DNA from: Rhyacichthys aspro
Lineage: Eukaryota; Chordata; Actinopteri; Gobiiformes; Rhyacichthyidae
Reading direction: 5' to 3'
Length of the DNA: 64,000 bases
NCBI GenBank assembly: GCA_036850595.1
Contig: CM072151.1
Location: forward strand, 21,987,307-22,051,306
Positions 51,571 through 60,360 of this stretch are shown here, in pieces. The translations under genes and the position numbers were made by a program. A model generated the notes under the pieces. That model did not search any database. It saw only the letters and a list, made by a program, of their open reading frames with translations, and had not been told where the DNA came from. How positions within the stretch are numbered: the stretch's first letter is position 1; every line of letters begins with the position of its first letter.

Positions 51571-52268
51571 GTATGGCCTAACTTAACGAACATAGAATGT
51601 CTCACAATAAAATTGCCACGGGGTCCCAATGTATTGCTATATATGTATATGTGTTCATAAAAATCTCCTAATCTCCTGTTGTATGACTTTCTAAAAAGGC
51701 TTGTGGATCACCCAATGATTAGCTTTCTAGAAAAAATTCTGGTATTTAAATATAAATTAAGCAGGGCCATTTTTACCCCCGTTTGCCAGTTAATCTGGCC
51801 TTTTAGCACACTGTAGGTGTAGCTTTAGTCAACCACAGAAAAAATGTAGTCGACTTAAGTAATCCACACATCCACTTATCGACTCAGTAATGACATTGTG
51901 GCCAGGGGTAAAAATGATCCCATAGTGGTTCTTAAGGAACTTTCATTTTTGTGACCGTAGACATTAGACATAGTAGTGGACAGTGGGACCAGGGAAGCAT
52001 ATAAAGAAGTTAAGGTTGGTTATAAAAGTTATTAAGTTGCAACCACTGACTGTATGACTGACTTTTTTCCTTGAACCAGTCCCACAAAGGGAATGTTTTC
52101 AGCTGTTGCTGTAGAATGAAAATGTAAAATGATTTTATGCACCTTAGCACTTGGAAGTCAAAATAAATGAAAATGAGCAGCATGGCCCAAAGAATTCCCA
52201 GAAGTTATGCTTTGAAACTTCTGGACATATGTGACCAACCACATACCTACTGTGTGTTTTGTGTCCAG
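51571..52268 (+). other. nlgn1: nlgn1 extra intron 1, 698 bp
   Basis: GTATGG donor, TTTTGTGTCCAG acceptor, phase 1. It interrupts what is, to my knowledge, a continuous exon in mammals. The join is G|GT at an AGG|GT site. It contains a small putative MITE (51762-51922) but no other recognisable content. Confidence 0.9.
51762..51922. mobile_element. Putative short MITE in nlgn1 intron
   Basis: The left CAGGGCCATTTTTACCCCC and right GGGGTAAAAATGATCCCA are imperfect inverted repeats about 160 bp apart. No target duplication was identified, and the interior is non-coding. It could be a chance inverted repeat. Confidence 0.45.
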
Positions 52269-52630
52269 GTGAATTCTTGAATTATGACATAATGCTGGGG
52301 GTGAACCAAGGTGAGGGGCTGAAGTTTGTGGAGCTGATTGTGGACAATGAGAACGGCGTCCAGGCCAATGACTTCGACTACGCCGTGTCCAGCTTCGTGG
52401 ACGACCTCTATGGATATCCCGAGGGCAAGGACATCCTTCGAGAGACCATCAAGTTCATGTACACGGACTGGGCCGATCGCCACAACCCCGAGACCCGCCG
52501 CAAGACCCTGCTGGCTCTGTTCACCGACCATCAGTGGGTGGCCCCAGCCGTTGCCACCGCTGACCTACACTCCAGTTTTGGATCACCAACATACTTTTAT
52601 GCATTCTACCACCACTGTCAGACAGAACAG
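52269..52630 (+). CDS. nlgn1: Neuroligin-1 exon: neurexin-binding face and dimer region
   Basis: GT completes a Gly codon after the previous exon. The exon then encodes EFLNYDIMLGVNQGEGLKFV, a variable ELIVDNENGVQANDFDY stretch, SFVDDLYGYPEGKDILRETI, KFMYTDWADRHNPETRRKTL, LALFTDHQWVAPAVATADLH and SSFGSPTYFYAFYHHCQTEQ; donor CAG|GTGAGC, phase 0, 362 nt. The acidic member of the esterase triad is kept (NQGEG). The NQGEGLKF loop is part of the neurexin-binding surface in known neuroligin structures. The ETRRKT neighbourhood is where the NLGN3 autism-associated Arg-to-Cys change maps, to the best of my recall. HHC provides one half of a disulfide whose partner (FPCNFS) lies in the next exon. The ELIVDNENGVQAN stretch is the least conserved part relative to mammals. 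Confidence 0.97.
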
Positions 52631-53595
52631 GTGAGCATGACACGTGTGTGTTACCATTAAGGTCGCTCTGACAGCTGTATTCTGTAATCTTGGCCTGTTT
52701 TACTTTGAAAGTAACCTTGACCTTATTTGACTCCCTCCAATCCTGTGAAAAACTGTTTAAACTACAGTTTCAACATTAATTTACTACATTTGTAAAAACT
52801 AGACCTGAGATTGTCAAACTCTGTTCAAATGACAAATGCATAAAACTTTAACTCAGTGCAGATATAGTGTTTGAATCAGTCAAGAAACAGACAGATTTTA
52901 ATTGGCTTTTGCTTTCAAAGAATATTGTGTTGGGAACACTCATAAAATACTGTTCCACTTTATCAAAAAAACCCACAATTTTTTAGATGAGTACTCTGTA
53001 GCAGCGCAACTTAAGCCTTACTTTTGGTTTCAACAATGTGGAAATTAATTGTATTTTTTTTTGTGTGTGTGCGTGTTATACTTTTATTGCAAACCAAAAC
53101 ATAAAAATAAACTTCAATTATGTTTCCCCAAGTATTATTCTTTACATGTTATTTTGTTTAAAATAGTACTTGTGCGAGGGCACTCAATTTTTTTTTATGA
53201 GACTGAGTTCCTGATTTATGTCTAAAAAGCAGTATATACGCTTTTTTTTTCTTTTTTTAATTGATAATGATATTCATATAACCATATATAATGAGAGATG
53301 AGCGTTTGTTGATCATTTCAGATAAAGCAGCAAAGCAAATCTGAAGAAAATGTTAGGAAACAACAAGAATTTGGAGCAAGATGGAACCTCCATACTGTAG
53401 GATTGTTTCCATAACCTATAAATTAATTAATAAGTTGGTGTTAAGTGTTGAGCTAGTTAGTTTAAAATATCAGGTTCTTAGGTCCGAGATTACTTAAATG
53501 CCGGGATCTAGTCCTCTGTCAAATCACTGATATCTTCTAAGCGTTGCATAAATATAACAGCACTGATTGGATTTGTTTCTCTTGTGTGTGTCCAG
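52631..53595 (+). other. nlgn1: nlgn1 extra intron 2, 965 bp
   Basis: GTGAGC donor, CTTGTGTGTGTCCAG acceptor, phase 0. It separates Gln (CAG) from Val (GTG), an exact CAG|GTG junction. T-rich and AT-rich, with poly-T runs near 53051 and 53241. No repeat was assigned. Confidence 0.9.
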
Positions 53596-53756
53596 GTGCC
53601 TCCGTGGGCCGATGCTGCACATGGAGACGAGATCCCATATGTCTTTGGGCTGCCCATGATCGGACCCACTGAACTGTTCCCCTGTAACTTCTCCAAGAAC
53701 GATGTGATGCTCAGTGCTGTGGTCATGACCTACTGGACCAACTTCGCCAAGACCGG
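53596..53756 (+). CDS. nlgn1: Neuroligin-1 exon: second disulfide and triad histidine region
   Basis: Encodes VPPWADAAHGDEIPYVFGLP, MIGPTELFPCNFSKNDVMLS and AVVMTYWTNFAKTG (the last codon incomplete, GG); donor CCGG|GTATAA, phase 2, 161 nt. The AHGDEIPYVFG motif holds the histidine equivalent to the esterase catalytic His, although the serine is absent upstream. FPC pairs with HHC of the previous exon in known structures, and NFS is an N-glycosylation sequon. The hydrophobic KNDVMLSAVVMTYWTNFAKTG helix belongs to the dimerising four-helix bundle. Together with the two preceding exons the coding length is 267+362+161 = 790 nt. Confidence 0.97.
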
Positions 53757-53949
53757 GTATAAAAAGCTCCTTTTCCAAGTCCTACATTGATACATTGCAA
53801 TCACAAATCACAGAAACATTTTTTTTAATCATTGCAATACATTATTGAAGCATAAGGTGTAGTCCTCTGTCCACATTTTCTGTAGATGTGTTATTCCAGG
53901 ATTTTGCTGTAAGGAAGGCAGAAAAGGGAAACTTGACTTGGACTCGCAG

Positions 53950-54815
53950 TTTGAGATTCGTTGACAATGAACCTTTTCCCACCTGCTCGGCGCTCTTTTT
54001 ATTTCTTGTTCTGTTTGTCAAATCAGCGGAGTGGAGATTTAATTTTTTTAGATTTTGTTATAAACTACTCAGTTGTTATTGAGAACCACGCGCCGTTGCA
54101 CAGAGACAACAGCAGCACAGAGAGCTCGCTCTCACTCACGAGGAACAGCGCGCTGCGCGCTCACGAGCAGAGCAGGGTTCAGCTGAATCAGGGAGAGGGA
54201 ACAAGAGTGTGATATATCCACCTGCTTTGTTCATATTTGTTATTAACTGTTGGTCAGACTGTAGCTTCTTGTTAGCAGCGAGCTAAAGGAAAGCTAACTG
54301 TTTGTAGCTTATACTTTCATCACAGTTTTATCACAGCCCCTCCCTCTGAGTGTTACCACAGAGCCCTACGGAGCAAACTGCTGTCTTTATTCACTAATAT
54401 GATTTACATGAGTGAGGGTCGACAAAAAGCTACGGTTGTAAGACGTATTTTATTCATTTTGAGTGTAAAATAGTGAAGCTATAGTCTCCTTTTGGTTTGA
54501 TCAGAGCTAACCTCTGGATTATAGTAGCCTACCACAACAATCATAAAGAATGAATGATAAATAAAAAAAAATAATTACTCTTTTCTAAGTTGATATTGTA
54601 TTGCTTTACTTTCTTTTTATTTGGACAAATCTACTCATTACGATGAAATGTAATAATAACCCCTATCTCCATAATGGGTCATGTGACAAATACAAGGGAC
54701 TTTATTCATCTATATTCAAATACCAGATAGACTGGGTCAGTATCTGATACCTGCAGATCCTCAAAGCACCTGGATCAGGATCTGTACTAAAAAGCTGGAT
54801 TGATGCAGCCCAAGT
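53950..54815. repeat. Remnant of hAT-like repeat ending near GATGCAGCCC
   Basis: The right part (54725-54815) carries GTATCTGATACC, AGATCC and GGATCAGGATCTGTACT, ending CTGGATTGATGCAGCCC. This inverts to a start resembling GGGATGCACCGATCC, as also seen at 36951. The 54090-54190 part is CpG-bearing (CACGCGCCG, GCGCGCTGCGCGC). The left limit is arbitrary and no transposase ORF is seen. Confidence 0.45.
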
Positions 54816-54846
54816 TAAGAATACTAAAAATGTTTACTATACTCTG

Positions 54847-56410
54847 TGGGTGTTTCTCAATGTCAAGGCGCCTTGCCTTCGAAGCCACTTCCTTCGAAGC
54901 CACTTCCTCCGAAGCCAAGGCTAGTGTCCTTCCTTGGTTCAAATTAACACCAAATGGAACAGGCTTCCAAGTGAATGAGCCGCGTCATCGAAAAGTCCCG
55001 CCTTCTACGTACACCTTCTGTTTACATTCACACCCACGGGAGGAAAGACTACAGTGGAAAGCCCAAGACAGAAAAATTGCTTTTTATTTGACATTTTATG
55101 AAAATAAATGTGTAATGCAAGAAGGAGCAGAGGCACCTTGTGGCTCGTTGCAGTCGGAGGTTGTAGCGCCTGGGAAGGTACGTAAATGTGCTGTTAATAA
55201 AGTTAATTAGCCTCACAAGCTAGCGCCTATCAGCTGCAGAACTCATAATACCAGGCTCTACCAGGCTAAGACCACCGACTCTACCTGCTGTGACAGCTAC
55301 AATACTTGTCTTGGCTTTGTCAATAATAATGACCATAATAATAGTTTAATGATCAATAATAATGCAGTCCTCTGAAACAGATCTCACTTCTCATGTATGA
55401 TTTCATTTACCATTTACTTTAAGTATCGTTTGTTTTACAGTAAGTTTATTTTAAAGAATATATCAGATCAATGAACAATAAACCCTACTTCTTTCTCTGT
55501 TGCTCAGGTCTATTACTTGATTTGTAAGTGTCCTGGGGCATTTCTTTCATGGGGAAGACATCAGAACAGAGGGACATTCAACGTTGTGTTTTGTATGCTT
55601 CTTGTTTGTATACCTCATTTGAGTATATTTTATGATATGTGAATTTGCATTAAATTATCAAATAACTGTTCTGTACACATCACACAACTACTGTATTAGT
55701 TTTATTAGCAAAATACAAACAGAATAAAAGCCAGATATTATTAGGTAATTAAAGTAGATTTATTTCAACAAATACAAATGAAAATATATGCCCAGCTGCT
55801 GGTAAAGCGGTCCTTGGTGGATACATGAGTTGATGAACGTCTCTGTTAATTCCTACGTCCCTGCAAAACTGCAAAATGAAAATATTCCTTTTTATATTGG
55901 TTAAGGTTATGATTCTCTTATGAAATGAACGAGATAAAATAAAATGAAAACAGACTTTTTAAAAAGCTTAATAAACACTCTAATTTAACTTTTCACTGTA
56001 CAAGGGGCGGCACCTCTAGCTACAAAGCTACTAGCAGCGATAAATGACCACGCTAAAAATAGCTCAAAACTGCTTTTTAGGCAACAGGGTGAAAGTACTA
56101 TTTAAATACAAAAATTTCGATTATAAATATCAAAGTTATACTTACTTCTAAACTTAAAATCTGTGTTAGAAAGTGCCGCTTCTTTGCCCCGCTATTTTTT
56201 AAAATAAGCGGCGCGGTGCATTATGGGCAATCTTCGGACGGCGAAGGCACCGAAGGAACCACAGATGTATCCTTGGTATTCTGGCCCAACGGAGGACACA
56301 TGCCTTGGTAGGCGGTGAACACTGGAACACGCCTTCGGCAGCAGGTGATGACGTGGATGCCTTCCCCAGCGCCTTCGAAGGCAAGGTGCCTTGACTTTGA
56401 GAAACACCCT
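54847..56410. mobile_element. 1.56-kb DNA element with long inverted terminal repeats
   Basis: The left end GGGTGTTTCTCAATGTCAAG then GCGCCTTGCCTTCGAAG is inverted at the right end (CCTTCGAAGGCAAGGTGCC then TTGACTTTGAGAAACACCC), about 38 bp with few mismatches. Just inside the left end, a 15-bp unit (TTCGAAGCCACTTCC) repeats about 2.5 times (54877-54917), and CTTCGG/CGAAGG motifs recur near the right end (56231-56345). A 136-codon + ORF (54800-55210) begins outside the element and its translation matches no transposase I know. No clear target duplication was found, so the superfamily is undetermined. Probably non-autonomous. Confidence 0.8.
54877..54917 (+). repeat. 15-bp subterminal tandem repeat
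   Basis: TTCGAAGCCACTTCC occurs twice in tandem and is followed by a partial TCCGAAGCCA. The same TTCGAAGGC core forms part of the element's terminal inverted repeats, so these may be transposase-binding sites. Confidence 0.8.
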
Positions 56411-56509
56411 ATAGCTTACTTTTTCAAAATGATACATTCATATACAATAGGTTTATTAATAAGACAGCAGTATCAAGCTTCAAGTACTCACATTAAGCTA
56501 CGTCTGCAA

Positions 56510-56625
56510 AGAGACTTGGACTTGACTTGGGCTATGGACCAAAAGACTCGGACTTGACTTGGATTCGTGGTCAGAGACTTGAGACTTGACTTGGACTTGC
56601 ATGAAAAGACTTGTGTTCATCTCTG
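56510..56625 (+). repeat. GACTTG-type tandem repeat
   Basis: GACTTGGACTTGACTTGG and variants recur, ending in ACTTGTGTTCATCTCTG. This GACTTG-rich pattern is a familiar low-complexity end of some fish DNA transposons, from memory. It immediately follows the 54847-56410 element but is not part of its inverted ends. Confidence 0.7.
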
Positions 56626-57337
56626 AAGGAAGGAGATAAGGTGTAAGGCTATGTTGTCCTGTACCTATCGTAAAGGAAAACAGACATGCAACAAAACAAT
56701 GTATGGTTTACATCACAAAATAGCATTACTGCAAAATAAATACATTAGAGATTGTTAAACCAAGTGCAGTGATACTTTAGCTTGTATTTAAATCTCAATA
56801 AATCAAGACAATGGCTCTTTAAACTGAAAAGTTACCACTTCTAGAGATATCAGTGACCTGCTGACCTCCCCTGTTGCAAATAAACTCACTAATTGTTTAG
56901 TAATAAAAGATTTGTGGAACACTTAAAGACATAGAATTTGTGTTTAATCCACCATAATATCCACCATATTGCCCCCAAAATGCAATTCTTTCAACGTTTC
57001 CCATGTTGTGTTGAACTATGACTGAATGTCTGTCAATGTAGCCTATATTTAGAGAGCGTGATGCAACTTAAGAACAAAGTAGCTGTTTTTACACCGTCAA
57101 TCTGCCATCTTTTAGAGGCCACAGATTTCTGAAATGCTTCAAGTATAATTTCAGTTTTACATACCATCCCATTTCTGTATTAGTGTTGTAATCTGAAGGT
57201 TATGTAATTTTTATGAACTCACTCACAAAACAGTTCTTTTTCAAGCTGATCAAATCCAAGTATTCAAGGAAGAAGTGCAGATTTGAACGAATGCTAAATA
57301 AATGACACTGTAATTTGACAATTCTAAAATATACTTG

Positions 57338-57780
57338 TACACTACTCGTCCAAAAAAAGTCACCATCTAGATTTAACTAAGCAAATAGGCAAGATCTTGG
57401 CGAAAAATTCACACAACTCTGGACGGGAATAACATTGCATGTCACAACATTTCTTCCCGTCCAGAGTTGCATTAATTTTTCGCCAAGATTTTGTAATTAT
57501 GATGGGAGGAGTCGACCACTGCGCAAAGGCTTCTTCAGCACATCCCAAAGATTCTCAATGGGGTTAAGGTCTGGACTCTGTTGTGGTCAATCCATTTGTA
57601 AAAATGATGTGTCATGCTCCTGAACCACTCTTTCACAATTTGAACCTGATGAAACAGATTAACATCTTTTCAACAACCACAGGATGAATCTTCCAACATG
57701 TTTTTTTAAGAAATGAGACACTACTCTCTGCATCAGCTGACTTCAGCTGGCATCAAGTTTGTTGCCATGTACAGTTAGTA
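57338..57780 (-). mobile_element. Tc1-like transposon remnant with internal foldback
   Basis: The left end TACACTACTCGTCC with AAAAAAAGTCACC resembles a Tc1-type terminus of fish. The minus strand between about 57660 and 57490 encodes the transposase C-terminus: HQVQIVKEWFRSM, then after a one-base shift QQSPDLNPIENLWDVLKK and PLRSGRLLPS. The NPIEN Glu is the third catalytic acid of the DDE triad. Most of the transposase is missing, and the sequence between the terminus and the fragment is an unusual palindrome (57390-57492). The copy is inactive. Confidence 0.85.
57390..57492. repeat. Near-perfect inverted repeat (foldback)
   Basis: Arms of about 39 nt at 57390-57428 (CAAGATCTTGGCGAAAAATT then ACTCTGGACGGGAA) and 57454-57492 (TTCCCGTCCAGAGTTG then AATTTTTCGCCAAGATTTTG) are separated by about 25 nt. 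It lies inside the Tc1-like remnant and could form a stable hairpin. Confidence 0.9.
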
Positions 57781-58204
57781 ACTTTTATATTTCTCAGCCC
57801 AAATGAAGACAGTAAACTGCAGCTTTTGAATATATATTTTGGCACAGAGCAAGTAGTTTTAGTCTAAACAATTTGAAAATGTCTGCCAGTCACATATAAA
57901 CAAATGCAACATTAATGGCTAAGAGACCATTTGTATATTCTGATATTGGCCTTCTACTAAAATCTATTCTTAAGTTGAATGATGGACAAGTATAGACCAA
58001 ACCGGTGAGATTGTTTTGCCATGTCGTTATTATGCTATTACTCTTATAACACCATGACTATCATAATTATGTTTCCAAAATATTAGCACACAATTGAAGA
58101 ATGGTGGTATAATTAGTTCTACTGTGTTTTATGAAGTGTGAATTATAATTAGTATTCTCTGCAGACACCATCAAATACCTCTGAAAACACTCTTAATGAA
58201 TGGT

Positions 58205-58600
58205 TTTAGCCTGAAGAGTGACATTAGAGATGGGCTGAAATTAAAATCTTTCCATCTGAAGTTGCCTCTCAGCGTACGGCTGTGGCGGTAATTGTTTTTG
58301 CCGGGTTTAATAGAAGGACTCTGGACTTTTCAGAGACTGGCCGCAGCCCTGAGGGGAAGAGAAAAGCTCTAATGATCTACATATATAACCTCAAATTGAC
58401 GTGAAATGCCGGGCACCTGGGAGATTTATGCCACCAATTTGAATGGTTAAGCATGTTCCTGATGAGATCTGGCTGGCTCCATATGTCGCTCGCAGACAAT
58501 GGGGCGCTCAGAGGCTCTGAATGGGCCCCGCACATCACATCGCTGTCTCTGTTCTGAGTGTGCTTGTTTGGGGCAGGGTTCTCCGCTGAATGTGCTCTCT
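58205..58600. other. GC-richer intronic island, candidate conserved element
   Basis: Inside the largest visible nlgn1 intron, about 400 nt of balanced, non-repetitive sequence (for example CTCAGCGTACGGCTGTGGCG, ATGGGGCGCTCAGAGGC) stands out from AT-rich flanks. It has no long ORF, no inverted ends and no similarity to the repeats in this window. An intronic enhancer is plausible but only inferred. Confidence 0.35.
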
Positions 58601-59499
58601 GTTGACTGAATATAAAGAGACTTCACATTAGGTTAGTGACCTGCTGCACTTCAATTCTACTGTACTGTAATAGTATGGGACTCTATAAAGCTACGGATAA
58701 CTTTAAGAACCCATTAAAGCTTAAACTATTAACCTGCTGTTTAATGTCTAACTTTCTGTATGCAAACCACAACTTAAACCACAACCAGTTCAGATTAAGA
58801 CAGAACTAGCACCAAAAATATGGCTGAACAAGACCATTAGTAAATAGGGAGTAAACCAGCCCAAAATCAGCGCTGAACCTATGACTAAATAAAAACTAAC
58901 CCTGCATTAAAGTAGAAATAAAACAAGACTAAACTTGGACAAAACCATGAGTCAACCAACACCAGATCAGACTAAACTGAGACTAGTATTTATTTAGGGA
59001 TGGGCTAAACTTAGATTTGGGCTTAGCGTGTATTTTGGTGCGGTTTCTTTGTGAGGACAGTTCAGTTGGATAAATGTGAATGTTCCAGACAAACCTCAGA
59101 GCCACCAAACCTGCTCCAGGCCCTCTTCCTACTGAACTCTGGTACAAGTGTTAAAATGTGAACCTCAAGCAAACTGCAGGCGTCTAAACATGCCGACAAC
59201 AACAGGGACAGTGTCATAAATTAGCAACGAAAATGTCACACAACTTTCTCAAGAGTGAAAAAAATGACAGTTGTAAATGCTTAGTGGACCAAGGCTTTTT
59301 GTAGCGGACCGAACTAGGGAGGGACAGAGGGATTTGCAAGTTCTTCCGATTTTTCTGGAACAACAGGGATGTTTCTTTCTGTAGTGCTTTTGGTGTTTAA
59401 GAGAGTGAGGACACTGGGCATAAGGCACTGTACTGTATTACATTCTCAAATGAATTAAAATAATCACATTATAATCCACTAAATGGCTTATATCATCAA

Positions 59500-59817
59500 A
59501 TTAATTTATCTTCTATAGCTTGGTTGCGTTGGGGGTTGCACAGTTTGGGCCTGAGGCAGGGTACAACCTGGACAATGCCCAGTTAGTCGCAGGGCTGACA
59601 CTGACAACCATTCACTCTCACACTCTAGGGGCACTTTAGAGTCAACAATTCACCTATACATGCATGTCTTTGGGCATTCAGAGGAAGTGGGGGTACCCAG
59701 AGAGAACCCACAGTAACACGGAGAACATGCAGACTTCTCACAGAAAGACCGAGTGTCGGCCAGCCCGGGAATTGAACCCACAATCTTCGATCTGTGAGGC
59801 AGGAGCGCTAACCATTA
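59500..59817 (-). mobile_element. Nearly full SINE, reverse strand
   Basis: Reading the minus strand from 59817: head TGGTTAGCGCTCCTGCCTCA, B-box-like GTGGGTTCAATTCCCGGGC, the body with GTCTGCATGTTCTCCGTG, CCCAAAGACATGCATGTATA and CTCTAAAGTGCCCCTAGAG, then CAGCCCTGCGACTAACTGG and GGTTGTACCCTGCCTCAGGC. The GGGATAGGCTCCAG part of the tail is missing or replaced. Same family as 16127-16536 but older. No clear target duplication. Confidence 0.88.
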
Positions 59818-59874
59818 GAACATTAGAAGTTGTTAAACCAAATGCAATTGCTCTGAAAAGCATTCCTTGCAGTA

Positions 59875-60063
59875 GCCTGGCCAGCCAGACCGACTTTCTC
59901 CTTGTTTTTCCCCCAAAAAGTTTCCCTGTCCCCCCCCCCCTCCCCCCCCTTTTTTCCCCCCCCCCCTTTTTTTCCCCTTTTTGGGGGGGGGGGGGGTTTT
60001 TTTTTTCCCCTTTTTTTTGCCCGCCAAAAACAGCCGGGGGCGTTCCTCCCCCCCCCCCCCCCA

Positions 60064-60100
<37 letters not shown>

Positions 60101-60112
60101 TTTTTTCCCCCA

Positions 60113-60164
<52 letters not shown>

Positions 60165-60238
60165 CCCGCCCGTCCCTTTTTTTTTTTTTTTTCCCCCCCC
60201 CCTCCCCCCCCCCCCCCCCCCCCCCCCCCCTCCCCTTT

Positions 60239-60281
<43 letters not shown>

Positions 60282-60360
60282 CCCCCCCCTCCCCCCCCCC
60301 CCCCCCCCCCCCCCCCTCCTTTTTGTTTTCTCCTTGGGGCCTTCCCCCCCCCACCTTGCA
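59875..60360. mobile_element. MITE copy 3, sequence badly degraded
   Basis: Preceded by TA, it begins GCCTGGCCAGCCAGACCG, then CTTTCTCCTTGTTTTTCCCC, which aligns base for base with the terminal repeat of the copies at 13887 and 32590 but with A and mixed bases turned to runs of C, T or A. From about 59905 the sequence becomes almost pure C/T homopolymers to about 60355. The total span (about 480 nt) is similar to the other copies (450 and 486). The right limit is approximate. Confidence 0.6.
59905..60355. other. C-homopolymer region, probable sequencing or assembly artefact
   Basis: About 450 nt of C runs up to more than 40 nt, broken by short T, G or A blocks, with no normal mixed sequence. 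It generates overlapping polyproline (+) and polyglycine (-) ORFs of 108-236 codons in all frames, which is expected from composition and is not evidence of genes. It coincides with a MITE whose palindromic ends may hinder sequencing. Confidence 0.75.

Noticed and set aside
51165..51629. 154-codon minus-strand ORF
   Set aside because: It is antisense to the neuroligin-1 exon 51304-51570 and extends into the intron; its openness is a shadow of the coding exon.
52247..52634. Minus-strand and alternative + frame ORFs across the 52269-52630 exon
   Set aside because: Shadows of the exon; the + frame joined to flanking exons gives the conserved neuroligin protein.
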